Source: CAWUKT01 sp963923035 (lineage in GTDB: Bacteria; Bacteroidota; Bacteroidia; J057; JADKCL01). Taken from it: DNA of 64,000 nt. Position numbers and translations under genes: made by a program. Under the pieces are notes generated by a model that worked only from the letters and a program-made list of their open reading frames with translations, made no database searches and was not told the origin of the DNA. The first letter of the stretch is position 1; each line of letters starts with the position of its first letter. Below, one piece after another: positions 1 to 8,768 of this stretch. The stretch is from contig CAWUKT010000001.1 in assembly GCA_963923035.1 (NCBI GenBank), forward strand, positions 1 to 64,000, given 5' to 3'.

Positions 1-117
1 TTCAACCATCAATATTTATTCAAAGTCATCGCCCAGGGAGAATGAGGACGCCCTGAATTTCCCCCTTCTCTCATTTGCATATCTGTACATTTCACTAATT
101 TGCGCCTCATTCACACT

Positions 118-1014
118 GTGAGTTTGGACCTCAATTTACCCCATATCCAGCACAAAACCTATCCCCAGGACCGGGAAAGCCGATTTTCCATCCTCATCCC
201 CACCTGGAACAACCTCCCCCTGGCCCAACTCTGCGTCGAAAGCCTCCGCGCCAACAGCCATTTTCCCCACCAACTCATCCTCCACATCAACGATGGCTCG
301 GATGGCACCCTCGAATGGGCGCGCCAGGAAAAAATCGACCATACCCATTCCCCCGAAAACGTCGGGGTTTGCCACGCGCTCAACCTCGCCTCCCAACTCG
401 CCACGACGGACTACATCTGCTTCTTCAACGACGACATGTACGCCCTCCCCGGTTGGGACCGCCCCGTCATGGCCGAAATCGAATCCCTGAACCACGACCA
501 CTGGTTTTTGTCCGGCACCATGATCGAACCCACTGACACGGGAAACCCCTGCGTCCTCGCCCCCCACGACCTGGGCCGCGACACGGACAGTTTCGATCCC
601 AGACGTGCCATCAACGAAGCGAACAAGCTCCAAAAAGCCGATTGGACCGGCGCGACCTGGCCCCCGAATGTCGTGCCCCGCTCCCTGTGGGAAAAGGTCG
701 GCGGCTACAGCGAAGAATTCAGCCCCGGGATGTCTTCCGACCCCGATTTCTCCATGAAACTCTGGGCCGAGGGCGTCCGCTACTTCAAAGGATTGGGCGC
801 GTCGAAAGTTTACCATTTCCAGGCCAAGTCCACCGGCAAGGTCAAAAAGAACGATGGCCGCAAGCAATTCCTGGCCAAGTGGGGCATGACCCAATCGACC
901 TTCACCAAGCACTACCTGCGCCGCGGTTCGGCCTGGCAAGGCCCTTTGAGCGATCCCAAGCCCTCTCCGGGCCTCCTCTGGGGACGTCTGAAATCATGGT
1001 GGAAACGCCGTTGA
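118..1014 (+). CDS. GT2 family glycosyltransferase
   Basis: Probable cytoplasmic or membrane-associated sugar transferase acting in glycan or O-antigen assembly. The N-terminus has the GT-A opening FSILIPTWNN, then a nucleotide-binding stretch with INDGSDG and ENVG, and the metal-binding acidic motif FFNDDMY (family knowledge: DxD-like). A C-terminal stretch with WTGATWPPNVVPR and SSDPDFSMKLW fits the acceptor part of short GT2 enzymes. No ATG lies near the domain start: GTG at 118 and TTG at 100 are the candidates, and the TTG sits inside an AT-rich stretch that could be promoter sequence, so 118 is preferred without certainty. The next gene's -33 element overlaps this gene's stop codon. Substrate unknown. 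Confidence 0.85.
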   Translation: MSLDLNLPHIQHKTYPQDRESRFSILIPTWNNLPLAQLCVESLRANSHFPHQLILHINDGSDGTLEWARQEKIDHTHSPENVGVCHALNLASQLATTDYICFFNDDMYALPGWDRPVMAEIESLNHDHWFLSGTMIEPTDTGNPCVLAPHDLGRDTDSFDPRRAINEANKLQKADWTGATWPPNVVPRSLWEKVGGYSEEFSPGMSSDPDFSMKLWAEGVRYFKGLGASKVYHFQAKSTGKVKKNDGRKQFLAKWGMTQSTFTKHYLRRGSAWQGPLSDPKPSPGLLWGRLKSWWKRR

Positions 1015-1041
1015 GCCCGCCCCATTTTTTCCTTATTTTTG
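1011..1041 (+). promoter_or_regulatory. Bacteroidota-type promoter for the LOG gene
   Basis: TTG at 1011-1013 and TATTTTTG at 1034-1041 are 20 bp apart, matching the Bacteroidota sigma-A pattern TTG-N19-21-TAnnTTTG. The -33 element overlaps the TGA of the upstream glycosyltransferase, and the -7 element ends 17 bp before the ATG at 1059. Confidence 0.6.
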
Positions 1042-1058
1042 CCCGAAACACCACCTCC

Positions 1059-1658
1059 ATGCGCGACATCCAACAAATCTGCGTCTACTGTGCCTCCAGC
1101 TCCCGCATCGCCGAGAAATACTTCCGCGTCGCCGAGCGCCTGGGCGAAATCCTGGCCGAAAACGACATCCACCTCATGTTTGGCGGGGGTGCCCTCGGTC
1201 TGATGGGCCGCGTGGCCGATACTGTGCTCCAGCACGGCGGGCGGGCCATTGGCGTCATTCCCGATTTCATGGACAAGGTGGAATTGGGCCACAAGGGCGT
1301 CGAATTGGAGATCGTGCCGGACATGCACACGCGCAAACGGCGCTTTTTTGAGGGGACGGACGCCATTGTCACCCTGCCGGGCGGAGTCGGGACGTTGGAG
1401 GAAATCCTCGAAGCCCTGACCTGGAAGCGCCTGGGCCTGATCACCTGCCCGATGGTCATCGTGAACGTCGATGGCTATTACGATCCGCTCCAGCTGATGT
1501 TGGAGCGCGCGGTGCAGGAAGAATTCATGGTCGAGGAGCACCTGAAGATGTGGACCTTTGTGAACAGTGCCGACGAAGTATTGCCCGCGATCCAGGCCGC
1601 GCCCGAGTGGTCCCAGGAGAATTTCCGCTTTGCGGCGCCCCGGAAAGATCCGTATTAA
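1059..1658 (+). CDS. LOG family protein (cytokinin riboside 5'-monophosphate phosphoribohydrolase type)
   Basis: A 199-residue cytosolic Rossmann-fold protein of the TIGR00730/lysine-decarboxylase-like (LOG) family. The characterised reaction in the family is hydrolysis of nucleoside monophosphates such as AMP or cytokinin ribotides to base and ribose 5-phosphate. Visible are the opening VYCASS, the glycine-rich FGGGALGLMG at about residues 41-50, and the signature PGGVGTLEE at 107-115 whose Glu is catalytic. The ATG at 1059 is chosen because homology starts there and a promoter lies just upstream; the open frame continues upstream only as an overlap with the glycosyltransferase gene. The real substrate in this organism cannot be read from sequence. 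Confidence 0.9.
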   Translation: MRDIQQICVYCASSSRIAEKYFRVAERLGEILAENDIHLMFGGGALGLMGRVADTVLQHGGRAIGVIPDFMDKVELGHKGVELEIVPDMHTRKRRFFEGTDAIVTLPGGVGTLEEILEALTWKRLGLITCPMVIVNVDGYYDPLQLMLERAVQEEFMVEEHLKMWTFVNSADEVLPAIQAAPEWSQENFRFAAPRKDPY

Positions 1659-2291
1659 GGGCTTGGGGATGAGGGCGGTCCCGGCGCTAACCGCGCCGGT
1701 CGGGCCATTTGCCGTCGCTGTCGGGTTCGCCTCCCGGGAACCCGACGAGCTCCAACAAGGCGCCTGTCCCTACCGCAGTCGAGGAATGTTTCCTCAAAAT
1801 CCCCATTTGTCCGCTCCCCCAACATGGAAAATTTCTTCGCCATTCAGGGCTTGAAACCCTCCGGCCACTTGTGTATCTTCGTCACCGTTGTTCTTTGAAG
1901 ATGATATTTCTGCCCCACGGCAGAAATCCAAGATATACCCATACGAGTGCTACTTGGTTTAATTGCTCCTTACAATCAATTTTATTGGTGCTTGACTCAC
2001 CATGCTAAGGGCAGGCCCCACCCGGCAACGGGAGACCTCAGATGAGAGAACAGGGGAAGGCCGAGGCAAGGTGGCATCTCCATCCCTGACTTAGAAAAGG
2101 GGTGTTTTACAACTGGCGCTTGTGTGGGTTTTTTATGTCCTGACTTTTCCCATCCGGTCATTCCATTTTCCGCTTCCAACATTCCCTTCCGCCCCCCGTT
2201 CCATTAAAAAACCACGAATTCCACCGTTCAACCTCACATTTGAGGGGAGAAGGAACATTTTTTCTTAAATTACCTCGAACCAAACCACTGC
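1659..2291 (+). other. Gene-free stretch with an orphan promoter
   Basis: No open frame here looks like a real protein. TTG at 1851-1853 and TATCTTCG at 1874-1881 form a promoter-like pair with a 20-bp spacer, yet no recognisable gene follows until deoB. A 35-codon frame starting at the ATG at 1901 has no recognisable features. The AT-rich segment at about 2240-2275 probably carries the deoB promoter, but its match to consensus is weak. Confidence 0.4.
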
Positions 2292-3482
2292 ATGAACGTG
2301 ATCAACCGGGCCATTCTACTCGTGCTGGACAGCGTCGGAATCGGCGCCCTTCCCGATGCCGCCGACTTTGGCGATACCGGCACCAATACGTTGGGGCATA
2401 TCGCCCAGCGCATCCCAGGCTTCCGCCTGCCCCATCTGGAAGCCCTCGGCCTCGGAAATATTTCCCCTGAAGTTTATTTACCGCCAGTGGACCAGCCGAC
2501 GGCTGCTTTTGGTCGGCTCCGGGAGCGCTCCCTGGGCAAGGATACCACCACCGGCCACTGGGAAATTGCCGGTCAGGTCATCGCCGAGCCGTTCCGGACT
2601 TTCCCTGATGGATTTCCCCCCGACCTGATGCAGACCTTCGAAGACCGCATTGGACGGGGCACGCTGGGCAACAAGCCCGCTTCCGGCACGGTCATCATTG
2701 AAGAATTGGGCGACGAACACGTCGCCACCGGCAAGCCCATCATCTATACCTCGGCCGATTCGGTGTTCCAGATCGCTGCGCACGAAGAAGTCATTCCCCT
2801 CGACGAATTGTACCGGATCTGTGAGATCGCCCGCGAACTGTGCAGTGGACCCTATGCCGTCGGACGGGTGATCGCCCGGCCGTTCATTGGCACCGGCAAT
2901 GGAAACTATTCCCGCACGGCAGCCCGCCGCGACTTTTCCCTTATGCCTCCCCAACCGACCATTTTCAGCCTGGCAGCCCAGGCCGGAATGCGCGTCAAGG
3001 CCGTGGGCAAAATGAACGACATCTACGCCGGGGACGGCATCTCTGATTACGTCAAGACCAAGAACAATATGGAAGGGGTCGACCGGACCCTGGACTATCT
3101 GGCCGAACCCGAAGGCGGCATCATCCTCACCAATCTGGTCGATTTCGACATGCTCTACGGCCATCGCCGTGACGTGGAAGGCTACGCGAATTGCCTCCGG
3201 GAATTCGACGCGCGCTTGCCCGAGATTCTGGCGGCCCTGCGTCCCGATGATGTCCTGATCATCACCGCCGACCACGGCAACGATCCGACCCATACTGGCT
3301 CGGACCATACCCGGGAGCATGTTCCGCTCCTCGTTTACGGCGACGCGGTCCCCGCCGGGGTCGATTTCGGCACCCGCGAGACCTTCGCGGACATTGCCGC
3401 GACCATGGCCAGCATGCTGGGCCTCCCCGCCACGGCCTTCGGGACGCCCATTTTACCCATCCTCAATCCGAGCCGGGTATGA
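2292..3482 (+). CDS. deoB: Phosphopentomutase
   Basis: Cytosolic enzyme interconverting (deoxy)ribose 1-phosphate and (deoxy)ribose 5-phosphate, which links nucleoside phosphorolysis to central carbon metabolism. It is 396 residues, the normal length for DeoB, an alkaline-phosphatase-superfamily member. Visible are the metal-binding start LDSVGIG (Asp13), the catalytic-threonine loop DTTTGHW at about 84-90, and the second metal site ADHGNDPTHTGSDHTREH at about 326-343. The first gene of a five-gene operon; the next gene starts inside its stop codon (ATGA, 3479-3482), which implies translational coupling. The phosphorylases downstream make its substrate. Confidence 0.97.
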   Translation: MNVINRAILLVLDSVGIGALPDAADFGDTGTNTLGHIAQRIPGFRLPHLEALGLGNISPEVYLPPVDQPTAAFGRLRERSLGKDTTTGHWEIAGQVIAEPFRTFPDGFPPDLMQTFEDRIGRGTLGNKPASGTVIIEELGDEHVATGKPIIYTSADSVFQIAAHEEVIPLDELYRICEIARELCSGPYAVGRVIARPFIGTGNGNYSRTAARRDFSLMPPQPTIFSLAAQAGMRVKAVGKMNDIYAGDGISDYVKTKNNMEGVDRTLDYLAEPEGGIILTNLVDFDMLYGHRRDVEGYANCLREFDARLPEILAALRPDDVLIITADHGNDPTHTGSDHTREHVPLLVYGDAVPAGVDFGTRETFADIAATMASMLGLPATAFGTPILPILNPSRV

Positions 3483-4303
3483 CAGCATCAATGGAACAAG
3501 TCGTGCAGGCAGCGCAGGTCCTCCGGGACCGCATTGGCGATTTCCAGCCCGAAATCGGGATGATTTTGGGCTCCGGATTGGGCATCATGGCCGAGAAGGT
3601 CGCGTCTCCCATTGTCATTCCCTATACCGAGATTCCGGGCTTTCCCGGGTCCACGGTCAAGGGCCACGCCGGCAACCTCGTCTTCGGCGAATTGGCAGGC
3701 CGCAAGGTGGCGGTCATGCAAGGGCGGTTCCATTATTACGAAGGACATAGCATCCAGACCCTGGCCTTCCCGGTCCGGGTCATGCAACAACTGGGCGTTA
3801 CGATGCTCATGGTCACGAATGCGGCCGGCACCTGTAACCCTGGTTTTAAACCCGGCGACCTGATGTTGATCCGGGACCACATCAATTTTGCCTTCAACAA
3901 TCCCCTGATGGGGCCCAATCTGGCCGATCTTGGCCCCCGCTTTCCCGACGCGTCGAGTGCCTATAGCCCGCGCCTGCAGGAAGTGGCGCGGAAAGTAGCC
4001 GCCGGCCAGGGCATCCAGTTGCAGGAAGGCACCTACCAATTCAATACGGGTCCCAGTTACGAAACGCCGGCCGAAGTGCGGATGGCGCGGACTCTGGGGG
4101 CAGATGCGGTTGGCATGAGTACGGTGCCGGAAGTGATTGCAGCGGTCCACTGTGGGATTGAAGTCATCGGAATTTCCTTTATCTCCAACCTCGCCGCGGG
4201 CATTTCGGGTGAGGCCCTGAGCCACAAAGAAGTGCTGGAACAGATTCAGGTGGTGAAAGATAAGTTCATCGGGTTGGTGCAGGGTGTGGTGGAGAAAATG
4301 TAA
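3479..4303 (+). CDS. Purine nucleoside phosphorylase (6-oxopurine type)
   Basis: A 274-residue trimeric-type PNP (family 2) that splits purine (deoxy)nucleosides with phosphate into base and (deoxy)ribose 1-phosphate. The phosphate and ribose motifs GSGLG, QGRFHYYEG, NAAG and GMSTVPE are present. The two residues that recognise 6-oxopurines in human PNP (Glu201, Asn243) are kept here as Glu195 in GPSYET and Asn237 in ISNLAAG, so inosine/guanosine-type specificity is expected. Its start overlaps the deoB stop by 4 bp and the next gene is a second PNP paralogue 19 bp downstream. Role assignment is firm; base preference is inferred from two residues. Confidence 0.95.
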   Translation: MTASMEQVVQAAQVLRDRIGDFQPEIGMILGSGLGIMAEKVASPIVIPYTEIPGFPGSTVKGHAGNLVFGELAGRKVAVMQGRFHYYEGHSIQTLAFPVRVMQQLGVTMLMVTNAAGTCNPGFKPGDLMLIRDHINFAFNNPLMGPNLADLGPRFPDASSAYSPRLQEVARKVAAGQGIQLQEGTYQFNTGPSYETPAEVRMARTLGADAVGMSTVPEVIAAVHCGIEVIGISFISNLAAGISGEALSHKEVLEQIQVVKDKFIGLVQGVVEKM

Positions 4304-4322
4304 ACGGTAGCTAAGCGAGAAT

Positions 4323-5147
4323 ATGAATTTGCTGGAAAAAATAAATGCAGCGGCGGAGTTCATCCGGTCCCGGACCAAATTGCAGCCCAAAGTGGGCTTG
4401 ATCCTTGGCAGTGGCCTGGGTTCATTGGCCGATCAGATCGAACCTGCGGATCGTTTGGAGTACGAAGAAATCCCCCATTTTCCCGTTTCCACTGTAGAAG
4501 GCCACGCCGGACGCCTGGTGTTGGGCTGGTTGGAAGGGAAACCCGTGGTGGCCATGCAGGGACGTTTCCATTATTACGAAGGCTATTCCATGCAGGAGGT
4601 TACCTTCCCGGTCCGGGTCATGAAGGCCCTGGGCGTGGAGACCATGATCGTCACGAATGCCTGCGGCGGCCTGCGGGAGTTTCTTTATCCCGGCGCCCTG
4701 ATGTTCATCACCGACCACATCAACTTTACCGGTGATAACCCCCTCATGGGCCCGAACGTCGACGAACTGGGACCCCGTTTTCCCGATATGTCCTCCGCTT
4801 ACGATCCTGAATTGATCACTTTGGGCGAATCCGTCGCTTCCGAACTTGAAATCGAGACCCGCAAGGGCGTCTATACCGCATGTAGCGGCCCCTATTACCT
4901 CTCCAAAGCGGAGCTGAACATGGTCCGGACCTTTGGCTCGGATACCATCGGGATGAGTACTGTGCCCGAAGTCATCGTCGCCCGCCACGCGGGCATCCGT
5001 TGCTTGGGCATCTCCTGCATCACCGACATGGCCATTCCCGAGCACCTGGAGTCGGTGGGCCACGACCAGGTCGTCGAAGTCGCCAACCGTACCCGCCCAG
5101 TTTTCATTCGCTTGGTTTCCGGGATCATCAAAGCCATGTCCCTATGA
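4323..5147 (+). CDS. Second purine nucleoside phosphorylase paralogue with altered base site
   Basis: A 274-residue paralogue of the preceding gene. Phosphate- and ribose-contact motifs are intact (GSGLG, QGRFHYYEG, GMSTVPE), so it should still be a nucleoside phosphorylase. The base-recognition residues differ: the segment matching GPSYET reads GPYYLS (Glu replaced by Leu193), and the segment matching ISNLAAG reads ITDMAIP (Asn replaced by Asp235). In the family, Asp at this place is typical of enzymes that take 6-aminopurines, such as MTA phosphorylase and the human N243D mutant. I therefore infer adenosine, deoxyadenosine or methylthioadenosine use. It overlaps the following pyrimidine phosphorylase by 4 bp (ATGA). 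Confidence 0.9.
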   Translation: MNLLEKINAAAEFIRSRTKLQPKVGLILGSGLGSLADQIEPADRLEYEEIPHFPVSTVEGHAGRLVLGWLEGKPVVAMQGRFHYYEGYSMQEVTFPVRVMKALGVETMIVTNACGGLREFLYPGALMFITDHINFTGDNPLMGPNVDELGPRFPDMSSAYDPELITLGESVASELEIETRKGVYTACSGPYYLSKAELNMVRTFGSDTIGMSTVPEVIVARHAGIRCLGISCITDMAIPEHLESVGHDQVVEVANRTRPVFIRLVSGIIKAMSL

Positions 5148-6463
5148 GAATGGTCGACCTGATCGTGAAGAAGCGGGCGGGCGAAGCCCTGACCCGGGAA
5201 GAAATCCAATGGTTCATTGAGCGATTTTCGACCGGAAACATGCCCGATTACCAGGTGTCCGCCCTGATGATGGCCATTTACTTCCAGAAAATGACCATGG
5301 ACGAGACCGTGGCCCTGGTGGAAGCGATGATCGAATCCGGGGACCAGATTGATTTGAGTGGGTTGCCGGGGAAAAAGGTCGACAAGCACAGTACGGGGGG
5401 AGTTGGAGACAAAACAACGCTGATTTTGATTCCGATGGTGGCTGCTTGTGGCGCTCCGGTGGCGAAGTTGTCCGGACGCGGCCTCGGCCATACCGGAGGC
5501 ACATTGGACAAACTCGAATCGTTTGAAGGATTCCGGGTCGAATTGACCCTGGAGGAGATCATTGAGAATGTCCAGCAATACGGCTTGGCGATTGGGAGCC
5601 AGACCCAGAATTTGGTTCCAGCCGATAAGAAATTGTATGCTCTGCGGGATGTGACCGGGACGGTGGAGAATGTCTCCCTGATCGCCGGAAGCATCATGAG
5701 CAAAAAAGTGGCTTCGGGCGCTGAGGGGATTGTATTGGATGTGAAATGTGGCTCGGGAGCGTTTATGAAGACCTTGGAAGCCGCGAAAGAGTTGGGACAA
5801 AAGATGGTGGACATCGGGACCCGTATGGGACGGGAGACGGTGGCCATCGTGAGCGATATGGAACAGCCCCTCGGCAATACCGTGGGGAACGCCCTTGAGG
5901 TCAAGGAAGCGCTCGATTCCCTGCGGGGCAATGGCCCCGCCGACCTGATGGAGCTTTGCTACGCCCTGGGCGAGCAAATGCTGATCCTCAGCGGCCTCGC
6001 CGCCAATACGTCGGATGCCCGCCGACAGCTGGAAGCGGTCATCGCCAATGGCAAGGCCCTGGCCAAAATGCGGGACCTGGTCGCCGCCCAAGGCGGCGAT
6101 CCCGTGTGGGTGGACCACCCCGAGCATTTGCCTTCGGCCAGCCACAGCATTGAGCTGACCGCCCCGTCAGGGGGATTTGTGCAGGACTTGGCGGCGCAAG
6201 TGGTGGGGGAGTCCTCCATGTTGCTGGGCGCGGGACGCGAGACCAAGTCCAGTACCATTGACCTGGGCGCAGGCATTGTCCTGCACAAGAAGCGGGGGGA
6301 TGCCGTGCAAGCGGGCGAGTCCCTCGCCATCCTGTACGCGAATGCCCCCGAAAAGCTGGTGGAAGCCGCGGCGCGTCTCGGAGAGGCGTATTCTATTTCC
6401 CCTGAAGCCCTTCAGGGGGAATTTCCATTGATCCATGCCCGCATCACCTCCTCAAAACAATAA
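5144..6463 (+). CDS. Pyrimidine-nucleoside/thymidine phosphorylase
   Basis: A 439-residue cytosolic enzyme cleaving thymidine, deoxyuridine and possibly uridine to base and sugar 1-phosphate, feeding DeoB. The phosphate-binding KHSTGGVGDKT lies at residues 81-91 and the thymidine/pyrimidine phosphorylase signature SGRGLGHTGGTLDKLES at 110-126; the C-terminal alpha/beta domain is complete. The ATG at 5144 overlaps the upstream stop; the frame stays open back to 5000 but that part is antisense-like overlap with the PNP gene. A second in-frame ATG at 5150 is also possible. Sequence does not securely separate thymidine-only from broad pyrimidine use, so no symbol is given. Confidence 0.95.
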   Translation: MRMVDLIVKKRAGEALTREEIQWFIERFSTGNMPDYQVSALMMAIYFQKMTMDETVALVEAMIESGDQIDLSGLPGKKVDKHSTGGVGDKTTLILIPMVAACGAPVAKLSGRGLGHTGGTLDKLESFEGFRVELTLEEIIENVQQYGLAIGSQTQNLVPADKKLYALRDVTGTVENVSLIAGSIMSKKVASGAEGIVLDVKCGSGAFMKTLEAAKELGQKMVDIGTRMGRETVAIVSDMEQPLGNTVGNALEVKEALDSLRGNGPADLMELCYALGEQMLILSGLAANTSDARRQLEAVIANGKALAKMRDLVAAQGGDPVWVDHPEHLPSASHSIELTAPSGGFVQDLAAQVVGESSMLLGAGRETKSSTIDLGAGIVLHKKRGDAVQAGESLAILYANAPEKLVEAAARLGEAYSISPEALQGEFPLIHARITSSKQ

Positions 6464-6466
6464 ACC

Positions 6467-6997
6467 ATGAGCTACGGAATCATGCCCTACCTGGTCCCCA
6501 CGGACCAACTCACCCAATGGATTGGCAGTGGCGATAGCGCTTTGGTGGCGCGCATTGTGTCCGCCAACAAATCCGAAGTCGACTCGCTGGACGGCCTGTT
6601 CTACGATATTTATGACGACGAGGCGCCCTACGCGAAGGATATCCTGGAGCATTTCGTCAAGGGTACGGTTCCCAGCGATGGCTTGGGGGTAGCTTATGGC
6701 TATACCTTCAAGTTCCTCTGCGAGCATTTCGGCCGTTTCCTCTCCAATGGGGATTGGTACCCTTGCTCCTGGGACCAAATGGAACTGTTTTCCGGAATTG
6801 CAACCTATTCCCTCCCGGTTAAATTTCCTTCTCCCGACGATTTCCCTGAGATCCGCTGGATCGACGGCTCCAAAGCGGATACCCACCTCGCTACTTTGGC
6901 GGGGAAATCAGCTTCGGAATATGGCTACCAGGAGCTGAAAGGCTGGTTGGAGCGCTCCAAAGCGACGGGACAGGACATTTTCCTCTTCTACCACTGA
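6467..6997 (+). CDS. Hypothetical protein, DUF7691-like
   Basis: A 176-residue soluble, acidic protein beginning MSYGIMPYLV and rich in Trp, Tyr and Phe. The opening resembles a family of small uncharacterised bacterial proteins I know as DUF7691; this link is from memory and tentative. No signal peptide, membrane segment or catalytic motif is visible. It follows the pyrimidine phosphorylase by 3 bp and so is probably the last gene of the nucleoside operon. Its end abuts the end of the minus-strand SDR gene without a gap. Confidence 0.75.
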   Translation: MSYGIMPYLVPTDQLTQWIGSGDSALVARIVSANKSEVDSLDGLFYDIYDDEAPYAKDILEHFVKGTVPSDGLGVAYGYTFKFLCEHFGRFLSNGDWYPCSWDQMELFSGIATYSLPVKFPSPDDFPEIRWIDGSKADTHLATLAGKSASEYGYQELKGWLERSKATGQDIFLFYH

Positions 6998-7675
6998 TCA
7001 CCACGGAATCACCTGGCGGTCCCGCAGGAATTTTCCGGTGGGAACATCCGCTGCGGTCACCAGCCAAACTGGTGTATCGGCCCCCTGTGACACTTCACGG
7101 GAGGCGCCCGATCCGCCCATGTCGGTCTTGACCCAACCCGGACAGACCGCATTGATGCGGATGCTGGGATGTTCGGCCGCCGTGAGGATCGTCAGATCGT
7201 TCAGGGCCGCCTTGGTCAGGCGATAAGCCGCGTAACCCTGGTACTTCAGGTCTTCGTGAGCACCCATGCCACTCGAAATGTGGACGATCCGGGGGCTAGC
7301 ACTTCCGCGGAGGAGGGGAATGCAGAGTTGGTTCAAACGAAGAACGCTGAAAAAGTTGATTTGAAAGGCATTTTGGAGCGTCTGCATGTCCACTTTGGCC
7401 ACCCCATCGGACGAAGGCATGACCGCGGCATTGTTGATTACCCCGTCGAGGTGATCGGTTTGGCTCCGGATAAATTCCACCGCCTTCACCATGCTCGCTT
7501 CATTGCCCATTTCCAATTGAACCACTTCCACCCGACCTGTCATTTCTCCCGCAGCCTTTTTCCCTTTTTCCACATCCCGACTCCCCAAATAGACCTGATG
7601 CCCCTGCTCGGACAGTTGACGACAGATTTCCTTTCCAATTCCCCGGTTGCCCCCGGTCACAAGTATCTTTTTCAT
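6998..7675 (-). CDS. SDR family NAD(P)-dependent oxidoreductase
   Basis: A 225-residue short-chain dehydrogenase/reductase. The cofactor-binding TGGNRGIG is at residues 7-14, the NNAA motif at 81-84, the catalytic Ser in HISSG near 134, and the YxxxK pair as Tyr151/Lys155. The overall shape resembles carbonyl-reductase-like SDRs. Its ATG overlaps the stop of the upstream aldo/keto reductase reading frame by 4 bp (ATGA), so the two form an operon and this gene may depend on translation of the broken upstream one. Substrate unknown. Confidence 0.92.
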   Translation of the reverse strand: MKKILVTGGNRGIGKEICRQLSEQGHQVYLGSRDVEKGKKAAGEMTGRVEVVQLEMGNEASMVKAVEFIRSQTDHLDGVINNAAVMPSSDGVAKVDMQTLQNAFQINFFSVLRLNQLCIPLLRGSASPRIVHISSGMGAHEDLKYQGYAAYRLTKAALNDLTILTAAEHPSIRINAVCPGWVKTDMGGSGASREVSQGADTPVWLVTAADVPTGKFLRDRQVIPW

Positions 7676-8703
7676 CCGCGGTGGTTGTCAATTTGGTGCT
7701 GGGTTTCCCCAAAAATGATGTTTTTGATGCGGTCGTTGTGGAGGAATTCGTGGGGGAATCCCATCTCAATGGCGCTGACCTCATCCAACCGTTGAATATG
7801 GGCGGCTTCCAGGGGAAAATCGAGGCACTTGAGGCTGTCTTCGATCTGCTTCAGTTTCCGGGCCCCAATGATCGGGATGACGACCTGGTTTTTCTGGCGC
7901 ACCCAGTTGATGGCCACCTGGGCCGGCGTACAGCCAATTTCCTGGGCTACGGCGACGACTTCCCGGGTGATTTTCTGGGCCCTTTCGTTCAGGCGGGCGC
8001 TGCCTTCCGCGAGGCGTTTGTCATCTCCATTTTACTGGTCGAGGTATTTGCCAGTCAATGCGCCCCCGGCGAGGGCGGCCCAGGCAGTAACGGCCATGTC
8101 CATGCCCTTGGCAGCTGGCATCATCTCCCGCTCGACCGTCTGCTGAATGAGAGAATACTCCAATTGATAGGCATTGAAACGGGTCCAGCCCCGCATATCG
8201 GCGATGGTATTCATCTGACTGACCACCCAGGCCGGAGTATCGGAAATGCCGGCGTAAAGGACTTTTCCGGAGCGGACAAGGTCATCAATCCCGCGGAGAA
8301 CTTCTTCCACCGGGGTCGTAAAGTCCCAGGCGTGGAGGTAAAACAGGTCGATGTGATCGGTTTGGAGGCGTTTGAGGCTGGCTTCGATGGAGCGCACCAT
8401 GTTCTTGCGGTGGTTGCCGGAAAAGCTGGGGTCGCCAGTGCGGTCAAAGAGGGTGTACTTGGTGGCGAGGACGAAATGGTCGCGGTCAGACGCCACGAAT
8501 TCGCCGAGGAATTTTTCGGAAGTGCCTTCGGTATAGCGGTTGGCGGTGTCAATGAAGTTGCCACCGGCGTTGGCGTAAGCATCAAAAATGGCCTGGCTCG
8601 TCGCTTTGTCGGCTCCCCAGCCCCATTCTTCACCAAAGGTCATCGTGCCGAGGGACAACTCGGAAACGCGCAGGCCGGTATGGCCCATCAATTTGTATTG
8701 CAT
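7672..8703 (-). pseudogene. Aldo/keto reductase interrupted by one in-frame TAA
   Basis: Read from the ATG at 8703, the frame has the complete aldo/keto reductase layout: tetrad Asp52, Tyr57, Lys82 and His124, then GGALTGKYL, then NWVRQKNQVVIPIIGA and a normal C-terminus ending at 7672. The only break is a TAA codon at 8034-8032, directly after GKYLDQ. The 38 codons between it and the next usable start (GTG at 7917) still read as good family sequence in the same frame (such as RLAEGSARLNERAQ and EIGCTPAQ). This is a single nonsense change, not a frameshift. It may be a recent inactivation, an assembly or sequencing error, or readthrough. Without the stop the product is 343 residues, normal for the family. 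Confidence 0.85.
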
Positions 8704-8768
8704 GTCGGGTAAATTTTGGTTTTGATACAACCAAATTACAGGATTCTCACGAATGAAGTGGGATCGAC

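Noticed and set aside
642..1058. Upstream extension of the LOG frame
   Set aside because: Homology begins at the ATG at 1059 and a promoter lies between; the extension is an out-of-frame reading of the glycosyltransferase gene.
5000..5143. Upstream extension of the pyrimidine phosphorylase frame
   Set aside because: The extra residues match nothing in the family and overlap the PNP gene; the ATG at 5144 gives the normal start and a 4-bp coupling overlap.
7917..8034. Frameshift or programmed recoding in the aldo/keto reductase
   Set aside because: Codon-by-codon reading shows that both halves are in the same frame, so a simple nonsense codon explains it; I see no slippery site.
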